From Mucilaginibacter aquariorum (GTDB lineage: Bacteria > Bacteroidota > Bacteroidia > Sphingobacteriales > Sphingobacteriaceae), in the NCBI RefSeq assembly GCF_024498135.1, contig NZ_JANHOH010000011.1, positions 84,294 to 148,293 on the forward strand: 64,000 nucleotides of DNA, in the 5' to 3' direction. Position numbers and translations under genes: made by a program. The notes beneath the pieces were generated by a model. It did no database searches and was not told the origin of the DNA. It saw only the letters and a list, made by a program, of their open reading frames with translations. Below, in pieces: positions 32,381 through 41,759 of this stretch (its first letter is position 1; every line of letters begins with the position of its first letter).

Positions 32381-33304
32381 ATGGCAAATTGTTGGTTTTG
32401 TTATCAGGATGCAGGTACATCGTCTTTCCATGAAAAATGTTCAAAGCGTTTTTTTGGTACGGCTAAGGTACCTGAGCTGGAATTGAATAATAAACTTTTG
32501 AAAACGTTGGGCGAACAGACCATCAACGAAAGGATCGCTGTGACCGGAGTTCAGCCCAAGCTTTCTGTTACCCTGAAAAAGACGAAGGAGCACAACCGTC
32601 TGACTATAGTAGGACTTTGGGGAGAATACATACTTAAACCGCAGCATCCTGATTTTTCGGAAATGCCGCAATCAGAAGATCTGACCATGCATTTGGCAAG
32701 CCTGTTTAAAATGCCAACTTGTGATCATACTTTAATGGAGGCGTCAGACGGTAGTTTGGTTTATCTTGCCCGGAGGTTTGACCGGGTGAAAGGCCATAAA
32801 GTTCACATGGAAGATTTCTGCCAGCTTTCTGAATTTTTAACGGAAAATAAATACAAGGGCTCTTATGAAAAGATCGGTAAGCTTATCCTGAAATACTGCA
32901 CTCAAACTGGTTTTGATGCGCTGACTTATTTTGAACTGGTGTTATTTTCTTTTTTGACAGGCAACAATGATATGCACCTGAAGAACTTTTCTGTACTATA
33001 TACGGACGAGGGGGTAAGTCTAAGTCCGGCCTATGACCTGCTCAATGTAAATCTTGTTAATCCACAAGATGATGAAGAGCTGGCGCTGACAATAAACGGC
33101 AAAAAGAAAAGAATTAGATTATCTGATTTTGATGTGTTGGCAAGAAGTATGAATATACCTGAAACCGCCGTTCGGAATACCTATAACAAATTTTCCTCCG
33201 GTAATAAGGAGGTTGGTAAGATGATTGAAGCATCATTCCTGAGCCCCGAAAAAAAGGCACTATACCTGGAAATTTGGGAAAAAAAGCAACGGTTGTTTAA
33301 TTGA
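32381..33304 (+). CDS. hipT: HipT-like (HipA C-terminal) Ser/Thr kinase toxin
   Basis: The 307-aa protein has an N-terminal zinc-ribbon-like CWFCYQDAGTSSFHEKC. The gating loop is TGVQPKLSVTL, the ATP lysine is in GEYILKPQHPDF, and ARRFDR follows. The catalytic loop is GNNDMHLKNFSVLY, and SPAYDLLN carries the Mg-binding Asp. It lacks the N-subdomain 1, which is the preceding gene, so this is a split HipBST-type locus. By family knowledge it phosphorylates an aminoacyl-tRNA synthetase or similar target to arrest growth. Its 3' third and 120 bp beyond are duplicated at 38993-39506. Confidence 0.9.
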   Translation: MANCWFCYQDAGTSSFHEKCSKRFFGTAKVPELELNNKLLKTLGEQTINERIAVTGVQPKLSVTLKKTKEHNRLTIVGLWGEYILKPQHPDFSEMPQSEDLTMHLASLFKMPTCDHTLMEASDGSLVYLARRFDRVKGHKVHMEDFCQLSEFLTENKYKGSYEKIGKLILKYCTQTGFDALTYFELVLFSFLTGNNDMHLKNFSVLYTDEGVSLSPAYDLLNVNLVNPQDDEELALTINGKKKRIRLSDFDVLARSMNIPETAVRNTYNKFSSGNKEVGKMIEASFLSPEKKALYLEIWEKKQRLFN

Positions 33305-33425
33305 CAAATCGCTCTTACATATTATAGGTTGTCCTTTCAGTGAGAAAAGAATAAAATCCTTATTCACCACAGTCGCGAAGATAGCCCACCAGAGTCAAAG
33401 GTCAAGGGTGCACAAGCGGGCCGTA
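32917..33425. repeat. duplicated segment, copy 1 (hipT 3' part plus flank)
   Basis: This stretch, from TTTGAT within hipT to GCGGGCCG after it, is repeated at 38993-39506 with a few percent of mismatches. Both copies include the stop codon and about 120 bp of noncoding flank. Confidence 0.85.
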
Positions 33426-33664
33426 TTTCACAATATTGAAAGGGACGAAGAGAAGCAGATAAGCCGGCAAAATGGCAAAGAAATAGGTTCACAGCGGCGG
33501 GGGAAAGCGAATGAATGAGCCCGATCTGCGGTTATAGTTCAATCGGACAGCAGCGGCATCCTTCACAGAAGATACCGCGCATAGCCCCGCCATTACGGAA
33601 TGCCATAGTTACGAGATAAGAAAATCCCGCCTGTGCACACACACAGGCAGGGTTTAGGACAAGA
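33426..33664. other. intergenic, nothing clear
   Basis: No supported gene between the duplicated segment and the convergent NmrA gene. Part of 33305-33664. Confidence 0.4.
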
Positions 33665-34618
33665 TCAGAAAGTGCGCCTTTCGCCCTGCCATCCTGTATC
33701 CCGTAAAAACTGTTCCCAGGTCGAGGTATTGGGGTTTACCGATCCGCTCCATTGCAGATCACGGTCTGGCGCAAAGTAACCATATTCAACGGCGTATTCC
33801 ACCATCCCTATGATCTCATCGACCAGCAGATCATTTGGCCGGAAATCCGGGAAATGCTCAAGGAATTCGTCCCGCTGGTACGCAGAGCGATAAACAGCCT
33901 TTTTCCCGGTGACCCGTGAAAAGGTTGCTACCATTTCAGCGGGGGTGATTAGCTCGCCGACTACGGGAAGAACACGCCCTTCATACTGATCGAAATGGTC
34001 AAAGATCTCCAGGACAGCAGGCCCCGTAGCGGTGCGCGGGTCAACAAACGGCGCACGGAATTCTTCCGGCAGGTAAATTGGGAACACCAGGGTATCGCCT
34101 TCCCGAACCGGTGTGTAGAATTCCGGCAGGTTAGTATAAAAAAATGCCATATGGATAAAAGCACTTTTTAAAGGCAGAGTACGGATATAGGCTTCTATCC
34201 GCGCTTTATCCGTAAAATGTGGCGCGAATTTCGTTCCGCCCGTGATCTGCTCCACATTCTCCAGTCCGCTGAAGACCGCGCGGTGCACACCCGCTGCCAC
34301 CGCCGCATCAGCAAGCTGCCTGCCCAACTCAAATTCATGGGTATCAGGGGGCGCGATGCCCGGCGTCAGCAGGAAAACACCGTCCGACCCGCGAAAGGCA
34401 TTCCGATAGGCTGCTTCGTAGCCGACATCCAAAGGAATGTTTACTAATTCCACCCCTTTTTCAGCCAGCAAACGGGCAGCGTCCGCATCCGTTCTCCGTG
34501 TAATACCGCGTACGCGGTAGCGCCCGCTGGCAATGAGCGAATTAGCTGCGCTTAAACCCTGTTTACCTAGTACGCCCACTACTGTAATGAGCGGTTTATC
34601 TTCATTTTTGATCGCCAT
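33665..34618 (-). CDS. NmrA-family NAD(P)-binding protein
   Basis: The 317-aa protein starts with a Rossmann fold: LITVVGVLGKQGLSAANSLI is the modified GxxGxxG, then YRVRGITRRTDADAARLLAE, GSDGVFLLTPG and VHRAVFSGLENV. It lacks the Tyr-Lys pair of active short-chain reductases, as in NmrA and HSCARG redox sensors. It is divergent from an HxlR regulator with two operator-like palindromes between, which suggests HxlR control. Confidence 0.88.
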   Translation of the reverse strand: MAIKNEDKPLITVVGVLGKQGLSAANSLIASGRYRVRGITRRTDADAARLLAEKGVELVNIPLDVGYEAAYRNAFRGSDGVFLLTPGIAPPDTHEFELGRQLADAAVAAGVHRAVFSGLENVEQITGGTKFAPHFTDKARIEAYIRTLPLKSAFIHMAFFYTNLPEFYTPVREGDTLVFPIYLPEEFRAPFVDPRTATGPAVLEIFDHFDQYEGRVLPVVGELITPAEMVATFSRVTGKKAVYRSAYQRDEFLEHFPDFRPNDLLVDEIIGMVEYAVEYGYFAPDRDLQWSGSVNPNTSTWEQFLRDTGWQGERRTF

Positions 34619-34625
34619 AATTTGT

Positions 34626-34642
34626 ACTATAATAATTATAGT
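34626..34642. promoter_or_regulatory. HxlR operator candidate 1
   Basis: ACTATAATAATTATAGT is a perfect odd-length palindrome in the shared NmrA/HxlR promoter. Confidence 0.6.
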
Positions 34643-34677
34643 TGCAAAACTATTTAGAGTTTATTAGATTTGCAATA

Positions 34678-34695
34678 ACTATCATATTCGATAGT
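34678..34695. promoter_or_regulatory. HxlR operator candidate 2
   Basis: ACTAT-N8-ATAGT, sharing the ACTAT/ATAGT arms with the palindrome at 34626 and lying 11 bp before the hxlR ATG. Confidence 0.5.
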
Positions 34696-34705
34696 CTCCT
34701 CAGCT

Positions 34706-35071
34706 ATGAAAGTGGAATGTATCGGCGACATGCTCAAAGTGAACGATAAACTGTATCCATGTACAGTCAGCCTGGCCATGGACCTTGTGGGCGGTAAATG
34801 GAAAACGGTTATCCTGTATCACTTAATGGACGGACCCAAACGTTACAGCGAATTGTTGAAGGATATGCAGACCGTTACGGAAATGACCTTAAGCCTGCAG
34901 CTGAAGCAACTGGAACAGGACGGATTGATTTTGCGTAAAGTCTTTGGAGATAAGCCGCCGGTCAAAGTGGTATACAGCCTGACCGCCTTCGGAAAAACCT
35001 TTGTACCGGCACTGGAAGCGATCCTCGCCTGGGGCAATCTGATCGCCGGGCAGCAGGGTGAATTTTTGTAG
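34706..35071 (+). CDS. HxlR-family transcriptional regulator
   Basis: The 121-aa protein is a winged helix of the HxlR type: YPCTVSLAMDLVGGKWKTVI, LYHLMDGPKRYSELLKDM, LSLQLKQLEQDGLILRKVFG and the wing PPVKVVYSLTAFGKTFVPAL. These usually sense redox or electrophile stress through an N-terminal Cys, and Cys5 and Cys18 are present here. It is divergently transcribed from the NmrA gene, its likely target. Confidence 0.9.
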   Translation: MKVECIGDMLKVNDKLYPCTVSLAMDLVGGKWKTVILYHLMDGPKRYSELLKDMQTVTEMTLSLQLKQLEQDGLILRKVFGDKPPVKVVYSLTAFGKTFVPALEAILAWGNLIAGQQGEFL

Positions 35072-35183
35072 GCTGGCTTCACGTCCTGAGCAACCTGCTG
35101 ACATGACTTTCATCCGTAAGGCCAAACTCGGCTGCAATTTGTTTACGCCGGTATAAAAACCGGCCGGTAAAAAAGGGCTGGTA

Positions 35184-35688
35184 TTAAATTTTATCAAGAT
35201 AATCCGGAGGGTACATTTTTTGCCCGTGTTTTTCGACAATAGCCAGCAATTTCTTTACCGACTCAGTATCCATCGGCGGCGGGGGAAGAAACTCGCCATA
35301 TTCAACCGGTTTGCCAATTTCTTCGAAAAAAGCATCAAGACCAGACGGAACGACAATACAGAGAAGATGGGCAATTTTATCTGTTTTGTTTTGAACCCAT
35401 GCACAACTCCGCCTTTGGGAATATTTACAAATGATCCTTTCGTGGCAATGTACTTGCCAAATTCTGATCTTACTTCGATTTCACCGTCGATGACGTAAAA
35501 TGAGTCCTCGATCTGTGCATGTTCATGGGGACCCGGGCCGCCGTTGGGCGGTATAAGCATATCTATTACTGTAAATGCGCCATTGGTTTCGGCACCACCG
35601 ACCAGGATACGGTAAGTATCTCCGACAACAAAGAATATCTTACCTCCTTTATTGCCGACGGTTATCGGACTCTTTTTTGGTTTTCCAT
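35184..35688 (-). pseudogene. cupin-domain protein broken by two frameshifts
   Basis: Reading three frames in turn rebuilds a cupin protein of about 167 aa. After ATG 35688 the A-rich start shifts frame, and GKPKKSPITVGNKGGKIFFV continues in another frame. The cupin core PPNGGPGPHEHAQIEDSFYV with GSFVNIPKGGVVHGFKT follows. Near 35390-35400 a second shift moves the tail (IVVPSGLDAFFEEIGKPVEY, ending PPDYLDKI) to a third frame ending at TAA 35184. It is either a decayed gene or contains two sequencing errors in homopolymer-like DNA. Confidence 0.75.
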
Positions 35689-35944
35689 AATGTATATATC
35701 AGATGTAAAACAAAGATCGGGTTAGCCGCTTATTAAAAATATTCCGATTGGACAATAAAATAGTCCAATCGGACATGCATGTTGCGATATGCAAAAGTTG
35801 AAGTTGCGTTACAATATTCAGGCCATGAATAAGTTATGTTAATTGTTTCTTTTCTTGTTTTATAACGAGATGTCGGCCTGGGGGATCAAGCACCGGGAGA
35901 GAATTATAAAGCAAAAATGAGCACTAAGTAAGCCATTACTAAAT

Positions 35945-36928
35945 ATGTTGATAGAGTTTGTTACCCAGCCACAGTTTAACTTTTTAACGGCATTTGCTGA
36001 GGCACTAAAAGTTCCGGTGGTTAATAACGAACTGCAAATCCCTTCATCTCTTGGCGAGGGGTTTGTACGCCGAGTTGACCTAAATGACGATTTTCGCTTG
36101 CTGATCCACCGGTACCGGCTCAAACAGGAGCTGATCTTGAAACGGATAGGTTCAAAAGAACCAGCAAGCTTTATCAGCGTAATTTTCTATAATAATGAAG
36201 AACCGGTAAGCCTGATTACGAACGATGCAGAACAACGGAGCTTTAGTCGTTATAATGATATGGCCATACAAATCGCCTCTAATAATTTAGACTCGCTGAT
36301 CACTTTCCCGGCTAATATGGAGATCTATTTTACCGTGATTGGATTGAGTGCCACACGCCTTAAGGGCTTGTTGGAAATGAATCGGCCTGATCGTTTGATC
36401 GATACCATTGTTAACCCCAAAGAATCATTTCTTTTTTATGAAAGTATGGGGACCGAAACACAAATGACGCTCAAACAGCTATCGGAACCACAGTCAGAGA
36501 ACGGACTTGCAGGCTTTTACTATCGCCTTAAAGCGGAAACGCTACTGTATGACGTTTTTAACCAACTGCACAATCGCCAATCTACCGGACATAGCCCTGT
36601 TAATAAAGCTGATGCAGAAAAGCTGGCCATTATCCGTAAAGCGATACTCAGCGATCTTAGTCAGCCTCCCAGCCTGCCTGAGTTGGCTAAATTGGGCGGT
36701 CTAAGCGAAACTAAAATGAGGGATCTTTTCCGGCAGGTATTTGGAGATAGCATTTACAATTACTATCAAACGGCCCGTATGGAAGAAGCCGCTTACCTGC
36801 TCAAACATAAAAATTACTCGGTGAGTGAGGCAGGCTATCAGTTAGGCTTTAGTAATTTAAGCCATTTTACCCGCTTATTCGAGCGGCACCATCAGCAAAA
36901 GCCTAAAAAATACGCGTCAGGCGGATAG
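35945..36928 (+). CDS. AraC-family transcriptional regulator
   Basis: The 327-aa protein has an N-terminal sensing region (about 1-200) without a clear match. A C-terminal AraC domain follows: LPELAKLGGLSETKMRDLFR then FGDSIYNYYQTARMEEAAYL, and NYSVSEAGYQLGFSNLSHFT then FERHHQQKPKKYASG. It is 82 bp upstream of and co-oriented with the OYE reductase gene, which it may control. Confidence 0.88.
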   Translation: MLIEFVTQPQFNFLTAFAEALKVPVVNNELQIPSSLGEGFVRRVDLNDDFRLLIHRYRLKQELILKRIGSKEPASFISVIFYNNEEPVSLITNDAEQRSFSRYNDMAIQIASNNLDSLITFPANMEIYFTVIGLSATRLKGLLEMNRPDRLIDTIVNPKESFLFYESMGTETQMTLKQLSEPQSENGLAGFYYRLKAETLLYDVFNQLHNRQSTGHSPVNKADAEKLAIIRKAILSDLSQPPSLPELAKLGGLSETKMRDLFRQVFGDSIYNYYQTARMEEAAYLLKHKNYSVSEAGYQLGFSNLSHFTRLFERHHQQKPKKYASGG

Positions 36929-37010
36929 GACTATTTTTCAGGCGCGACGCGCTATTTTACCTCCGGCATCCTACTGACCTTTGACATATCATTTAAAACA
37001 AAAAAACGAT

Positions 37011-38081
37011 ATGAAAAAGTTACTGATGCCTTACAATAGCCAATCCCTGAATTTGAAGAATCATTTAGTGATGGCCCCAATGACCCGCAGTCGTGCTATC
37101 GGCAATGTACCAAACGCCCTGATGGCAGAATACTATAGCCAGCGCAAGGGGGCAGGTTTGATCATTACGGAAGGTACCGCGCCCACTCCGGAAGGATTGG
37201 GTTACGCCCGAATTCCAGGTATCTTTTCACCTGAACAAATTGAAGGCTGGAAATTAACGACAACTGCCGTACATCAAAACGACACCAAAATATTTTTGCA
37301 ATTAATGCATACCGGCCGGATCGGCCACCATGCAAACCTGCCCGAAGGCGTTCAGGTAGTAGGTGCATCGGCTATAGCGGCAGCAGGGCAAATGCACACC
37401 GATACTATTGGTATGCAGGATTACCCTATTCCGGTAGCCTTATCTACCGAAGACGTAAAAGATGTGATCAACGGATATGTGACTGCTGCTAAGAACGCTA
37501 TGGCCGCAGGTTTTGATGGTGTAGAATTGCACGCGGCAAACGGCTACCTTATTGAGCAGTTCCTTAACCCGAATGTAAATGACCGCACAGATATTTATGG
37601 TGGGACGATAGAGAACAGGGCCAGGTTTGCCCTGGAGGTGGCTCAACGCGTAGCTGACGCTATCGGCAAAGAAAAAGTCGGTGTCAGGATCTCGCCAAAT
37701 TCCAATCTTGGCGACCTGCAAGTTTATGATGCCGATGCTACGGAGGAAACGTACATTCATTTAAGTCGGGAGTTTAACCGCATCGGACTTGCCTACATAC
37801 ACATCAGTATCAATCCGCAGGTACCCGCACAAACTCTGGCAGCGATCCGTACTGAATTTGAGGGGACAATTATTTATTGTAACACCTTTACTGCGGAAAA
37901 GGCCGAAGATGAATTAAATAAAGGAGATGCAGATCTTATCGCCTTTGGCAGGGCATTTTTAGCAAATCCGGACCTGGAGCAACGCATTATAGACGGAGCA
38001 GAACTGAACGCACCTGATTTTACTACCTCGTATACACCAGGTGCTAAAGGTTATACCGATTACCCGGTTTTATTCAATTGA
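37011..38081 (+). CDS. Old Yellow Enzyme family alkene reductase (NemA-like)
   Basis: The protein has 356 aa from ATG 37011; an in-frame ATG ten codons earlier is less likely. The FMN-binding TIM barrel shows LVMAPMTRSRA, MAEYYSQRKGAGLIITEGTA, the substrate-binding pair in GFDGVELHAANGYLIEQFLN, YGGTIENRARF and IAFGRAFLANPDL at the phosphate site. These enzymes reduce electrophilic alkenes, nitro compounds and nitrate esters using NADPH. Context with AraC, NmrA/HxlR and peroxiredoxins fits a detoxification island. Confidence 0.93.
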   Translation: MKKLLMPYNSQSLNLKNHLVMAPMTRSRAIGNVPNALMAEYYSQRKGAGLIITEGTAPTPEGLGYARIPGIFSPEQIEGWKLTTTAVHQNDTKIFLQLMHTGRIGHHANLPEGVQVVGASAIAAAGQMHTDTIGMQDYPIPVALSTEDVKDVINGYVTAAKNAMAAGFDGVELHAANGYLIEQFLNPNVNDRTDIYGGTIENRARFALEVAQRVADAIGKEKVGVRISPNSNLGDLQVYDADATEETYIHLSREFNRIGLAYIHISINPQVPAQTLAAIRTEFEGTIIYCNTFTAEKAEDELNKGDADLIAFGRAFLANPDLEQRIIDGAELNAPDFTTSYTPGAKGYTDYPVLFN

Positions 38082-38124
38082 TTCGGTGTTATGCTTTAAA
38101 TGTTATAACTCAATTAAAAAAATC

Positions 38125-38754
38125 ATGAAAAAAATAAAAAAAGAGCATATTATTGATTATTTACGGGCACTGATGCTGACTATTATACTGCCTGTATTTT
38201 TACCCGGGAATGTTAATGCTCAACAATTATCGTTGGCTGAGAAATCTGTAAGTTCTCTTGGAAAAGAAAACGCTGTATTGAAATTATTGCAGGGAAACTT
38301 CGATGTAAAGGAAACCATATGGAGTTCACCTACATCAAAACCTGTTTACAATACAAAGCTAATTGCCCGGAGACAAATGATAGGTTCTGTTTTACAGGAA
38401 TTTATGTATGCAGCACCTGGAGCAGCCAACTCTCCCGTAGAAAGGATAGAATACATTAGTTTTAATAGGATCGAGGGCCGCTGGAGATCTATTTCTATGG
38501 ATATCAGGGTTCCGGTTGGGCTAATGCCTGCCGCAAGTTTCGACCGCGGTCAAGAAAGTAAGATCAGGCTAATATTTGACCCATTTCCAATCGCCGGTAA
38601 GGGTACATCAGTTACTGGTCAAATGCTGCGAATGGACGAAACCATCAACTTTGAAGCCCCCAACCATGTTATCAAAGAACAGCATTTTATTTTGGCTGAC
38701 GGCAGCGGCAAAAGCTGGCTTGCTCACAGGTACGAATACACAAAGAGAAAATAG
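38125..38754 (+). CDS. secreted hypothetical protein, 209 aa
   Basis: ATG 38125 gives a long signal peptide (hydrophobic core LRALMLTIILPVFLPG, then VNAQQ). The mature part resembles DUF1579-like beta-barrel proteins (LKLLQGNFDVKETIWSSPTS, FNRIEGRWRSISMDIRVPVG), a loose similarity. It lies 43 bp after the OYE gene in the same direction, so it is probably co-transcribed. The function is unknown. Confidence 0.65.
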   Translation: MKKIKKEHIIDYLRALMLTIILPVFLPGNVNAQQLSLAEKSVSSLGKENAVLKLLQGNFDVKETIWSSPTSKPVYNTKLIARRQMIGSVLQEFMYAAPGAANSPVERIEYISFNRIEGRWRSISMDIRVPVGLMPAASFDRGQESKIRLIFDPFPIAGKGTSVTGQMLRMDETINFEAPNHVIKEQHFILADGSGKSWLAHRYEYTKRK

Positions 38755-38992
38755 GTTAAAAAACCCTGACTTTAAGATAGGCGAAGCTATTCCTTAACTG
38801 GGTTCGCAATTTTATAAGGACCTGTTTGCCGCTACCGACGGCGTGCCGGTACCCAATGAACAGAACGGCGTTTGCATGATCACTATATTGCTTAAATAGC
38901 CTGCAGGATGCTAAGGTTTCCTGTAATATTCCTAAATTCGGTTATCAAGACACTATGAGCTAATGGTCTTTAGTTTTACCGCCACGCCGGAG
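38755..38992. other. intergenic with possible gene tail
   Basis: A frame ending at TAG 38897-38899 encodes a protein-like 33-residue tail (QFYKDLFAATDGVPVPNEQN) directly after a stop codon and without a start. It is probably the remnant of a lost gene. Nothing else was seen. Confidence 0.3.
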
Positions 38993-39385
38993 TTTGATTT
39001 CATGACTTATTTTGAACTGGTGTTATTTTCTTTTTTGACAGGCAACAATGATATGCACTTGAAGAACTTTGCTGTACTATATACAGACGAAGGTGTAAGT
39101 CTAAGTCCTGCCTATGATCTGCTCAACGTGAATCTTGTTAATCCAAAGGACGATGAAGAACTGGCCCTGACAATAAACGGCAAAAAGAAAAAGATCAGTT
39201 TATCTGATTTTGATATCTTGGCAAGAAGTATGAATATACCTGAAACCGCCGTTAGGAATACCTATAACAAATTTTCCTCCGGTAATAAGGGAGTTAGTGA
39301 GATGGTTACAGCATCTTTTCTGAGTGCCGAAAAAAAGGAACTATACCAGGAAATTTGGAATAAAAAGCAACCGTTGTTTAATTGA
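38993..39385 (+). pseudogene. truncated hipT fragment (duplicate of 32381 gene 3' part)
   Basis: It encodes the C-terminal 130 residues of HipT, including GNNDMHLKNFAVLY and SPAYDLLN, after a junction at TTTGAT. The N-terminal gating loop and ATP-binding lysine are missing, so it cannot be an active kinase. It differs from the intact gene by scattered, mostly conservative changes, so the duplication is not brand new. Confidence 0.85.
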
Positions 39386-39506
39386 CAAATCGCTCTTACA
39401 TATTATAGGTCGTCCTTTCCTGTGAGAAAAAAATAAAATCCTTATTCACCGCAGTCGCGAAGATAGCCCACCAGAGTCAAAGGTCAAGGGTGCACAAGCG
39501 GGCCGT
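38993..39506. repeat. duplicated segment, copy 2
   Basis: Counterpart of 32917-33425. Beyond the common 3' limit this copy continues into an inverted repeat (GCGGGCC...GGCCCGC and TCAAGGG...CCCTTGA, about 39480-39541), which copy 1 has only as its left half. Confidence 0.85.
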
Positions 39507-40016
39507 TGTGTCCGCTTCCAGCGGTTGGCCCGCCCTTGACATTTGATCCGGCTAAGCGCTTTTGTTGCTTAAGCGTTGAATAAGGCTCGGTTGTTCACAA
39601 GCGCTCAAACAGCACACCCTTCATACTCCGAACTGGACTCCGGCATTTTAATACTGTGCAACTAATTCATCGGATTCCGGTGCTCGGATTTCCATCATGA
39701 ATAAACGTATTCAATGCCAAATTTTGATGGATGTCCATAATGTTTGCAGCGATAATTACATTGATTGTTGCCTTTCTCGTACATCCCTCTACCGTCCCTT
39801 AGACCCGGATAATCTCTTGTAAAGATGGGATCGGTGAAATAACTACCGCTTTTTTACTACCAGTAGTTTGCTTGCGCCGAAATGGTGTGGTCTCATTCAT
39901 CATAATCTCCATATATCATCAAAGATCATTTTTTAAATTCATCTTATTCAAGATAGCTTATGTCCAATGCTTTATACGATTATATATAAGCTATCTTGAG
40001 TGGTCATTTAACTGCC
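39507..40016. other. intergenic, no gene seen
   Basis: Contains the right half of the inverted repeat noted above and TAAGCGCTTTTGTTGCTTAAGC-like symmetry near 39555-39578. No ORF is supported. Confidence 0.4.
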
Positions 40017-40586
40017 TTAGCAATATCTTCTACTGATTTCAATTTTATCGTTATTTAAAAAGCGTATGATATCCTTCACCGGCAGATGATCACCCAGGTA
40101 CTGGTTATAATAAGCGTATTTGATTTCACCATCTTCCCCTATAAGAAAATCACCCCCTAAAGTATTCTTACGGCCTTCCGGACAGAAACTCTTTTTAAAT
40201 CTTCGTTGCCCTTCTTGACTTTTGGCATAAGCCCCCATATACATAGAATAAAGAACTTTCAGCGTACTTTGCTCAATATCGTACAAGGAATATAAGTCAT
40301 ATTCCGGATTAGCAATCATCCGGGCATAAAATGCCTCATCATAGGCGAATTTCTGAAGATTTTTGCTGCTGCTTTCATAAACAGCCAGCACAAACAAACC
40401 CATTTCACTAAAATAGCTATCCAGTTCCTGGAGTTCGAGAAAACGAAGGTTGGTGAACGGACATGCCACATGCCTGTAAAATGAAAGCAGAATCTTTTTT
40501 CCCTTTAATGCACTGATGCTGACAGGATTCCCAAAAATGTCTGTGGCCTGAAAGTCGGGGGCTTGTTGATACTCAATTAATGGCAT
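40017..40586 (-). CDS. peroxiredoxin-like (AhpC/TSA) protein
   Basis: The 189-aa protein has a thioredoxin-fold core: APDFQATDIFGNPVSISALK, GKKILLSFYRHVACPFTNLR with a single Cys near residue 42, and a C-terminal LGGDFLIGEDGEIKYAYYNQ. The VACPFTN motif corresponds to the peroxidatic Cys region of peroxiredoxins, without the usual PxxxTxxC spacing. It would reduce peroxides in the cytoplasm. A regulon-2 (Crp/Fnr-type) site lies 98 bp upstream. Confidence 0.85.
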   Translation of the reverse strand: MPLIEYQQAPDFQATDIFGNPVSISALKGKKILLSFYRHVACPFTNLRFLELQELDSYFSEMGLFVLAVYESSSKNLQKFAYDEAFYARMIANPEYDLYSLYDIEQSTLKVLYSMYMGAYAKSQEGQRRFKKSFCPEGRKNTLGGDFLIGEDGEIKYAYYNQYLGDHLPVKDIIRFLNNDKIEISRRYC

Positions 40587-40653
40587 AATGATCGCGCTTT
40601 TGATTCCCAGGTATCGCCTGCGGAATTACTAAATGTTCTGTTTTTATTCTTCT

Positions 40654-40697
40654 CAAACTTCAGATAATTTGCCATCATCATTTTTCACTTAAGTTAA
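40654..40697 (-). promoter_or_regulatory. regulon-2 palindrome plus -7 box (peroxiredoxin-like gene)
   Basis: On the minus strand TTAACTTAAGTGAA (40697-40684), exactly 22 bp, then GAAGTTTG (40661-40654). Confidence 0.8.
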
Positions 40698-40936
40698 TCA
40701 ATTCCTCTTTTTGGAATTTGAGCCACAGCAAAACGATTACAACAGCATAGAGAAATTGCGTATCCGCCGTTTTTGATTATGTCGTGATCAAAAACACCTT
40801 GAGGTAAATACGTGTTAAATATTGAATATGATCTAATCAGCCTGCCGTAGGAATCCGGCGCATTGTATTTGCCCCCGGAGCTTCAATCGGGGTTGGAATT
40901 TGAGGACAAGGCGTTCGCTTTTAACGCCATCATCAT
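40698..40936. other. intergenic with gene-tail remnant
   Basis: A protein-like tail (LYLPPELQSGLEFEDKAFAF, ending NAIII) runs to TAG near 40937-40939 on the plus strand without a start codon. It overlaps the end of the convergent NrtR-like gene and is probably a relic. Confidence 0.3.
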
Positions 40937-41713
40937 TTAGCTTAATACCAGTCCCTCTTTCAAAGCCAGTTCATATTTCTCTCTATCAAAACTGTACAAA
41001 TGAGGGGAACGATGCGCTCCGATACTTCGCTTTTCATCCAATTTTTTCAACAATTTGAGCGCAATCAATTTTTTGGGAAAATTGCTGATGTCTAACTTCT
41101 TTCCAAGCAAGGTTTCATACAATGCATGAATTTCGCTCAATGTAAACTTTTCAGGAAGTAAATTCAGGCCGATAGGATAGTGATAAAGATGCAAACGCAT
41201 GGCATACAGGGCATCCCGCACTATTTCGTCGTGGTCAAACTCCAAAGGCGGTAAGCTGCCAATGTCAAACCAGGCGCACGCTCCGGTACTGATATCAGTT
41301 TGAAGTATAGTTTCGGAAAAATCAGTTATCGCATAAAAGCCAACAGAAATGGTCTGGTCCATAAGCCAGTTGCCCTCCCACGATGCAAGGCCCGTAATTT
41401 CAAGCCATTTTTTTTTGTCGAATTTTTCAAATGGAATGCGGCCAGGATCACCAAAGGTTTTAAACTGCTGCAAAAAGAGGTTATCAACTCCCGTGCGGAC
41501 CTTAACATTACGGTTAGCGGCTTCCAGCAGTTTTTCTGTGCGTTTAATATGACCACCAGGCAAGCTCCAGCTATCCAAATTTCTATGTCTGATCAGCAGT
41601 AATTTGAGCTGGTACTCATGATAGCCAAAAATTGCACAGTCAATGGATACGTTGGGAATATAATGCAGATGCCCGTTTAGTATAAAATCCTTGAACTCTT
41701 CTTCCGTTTGCAT
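40937..41713 (-). CDS. NrtR-like Nudix-wHTH regulator
   Basis: The protein has 258 aa from ATG 41713; another ATG five codons upstream is possible. The N-terminal Nudix domain is SIDCAIFGYHEYQLKLLLIR, DSWSLPGGHIKRTEKLLEAA. The catalytic Nudix box is degenerate (NRNVKVRTGV in place of REVxEExG), as in NrtR regulators that bind but do not cleave ADP-ribose-like ligands. The C-terminal winged helix is FTLSEIHALYETLLGKKLDI then NFPKKLIALKLLKKLDEKRS. It probably binds the two palindromes upstream. Confidence 0.85.
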   Translation of the reverse strand: MQTEEEFKDFILNGHLHYIPNVSIDCAIFGYHEYQLKLLLIRHRNLDSWSLPGGHIKRTEKLLEAANRNVKVRTGVDNLFLQQFKTFGDPGRIPFEKFDKKKWLEITGLASWEGNWLMDQTISVGFYAITDFSETILQTDISTGACAWFDIGSLPPLEFDHDEIVRDALYAMRLHLYHYPIGLNLLPEKFTLSEIHALYETLLGKKLDISNFPKKLIALKLLKKLDEKRSIGAHRSPHLYSFDREKYELALKEGLVLS

Positions 41714-41759
41714 GCTCAAAACTAACATTTTCGGATGGCAAAATCTTTGTTTAAAATTT

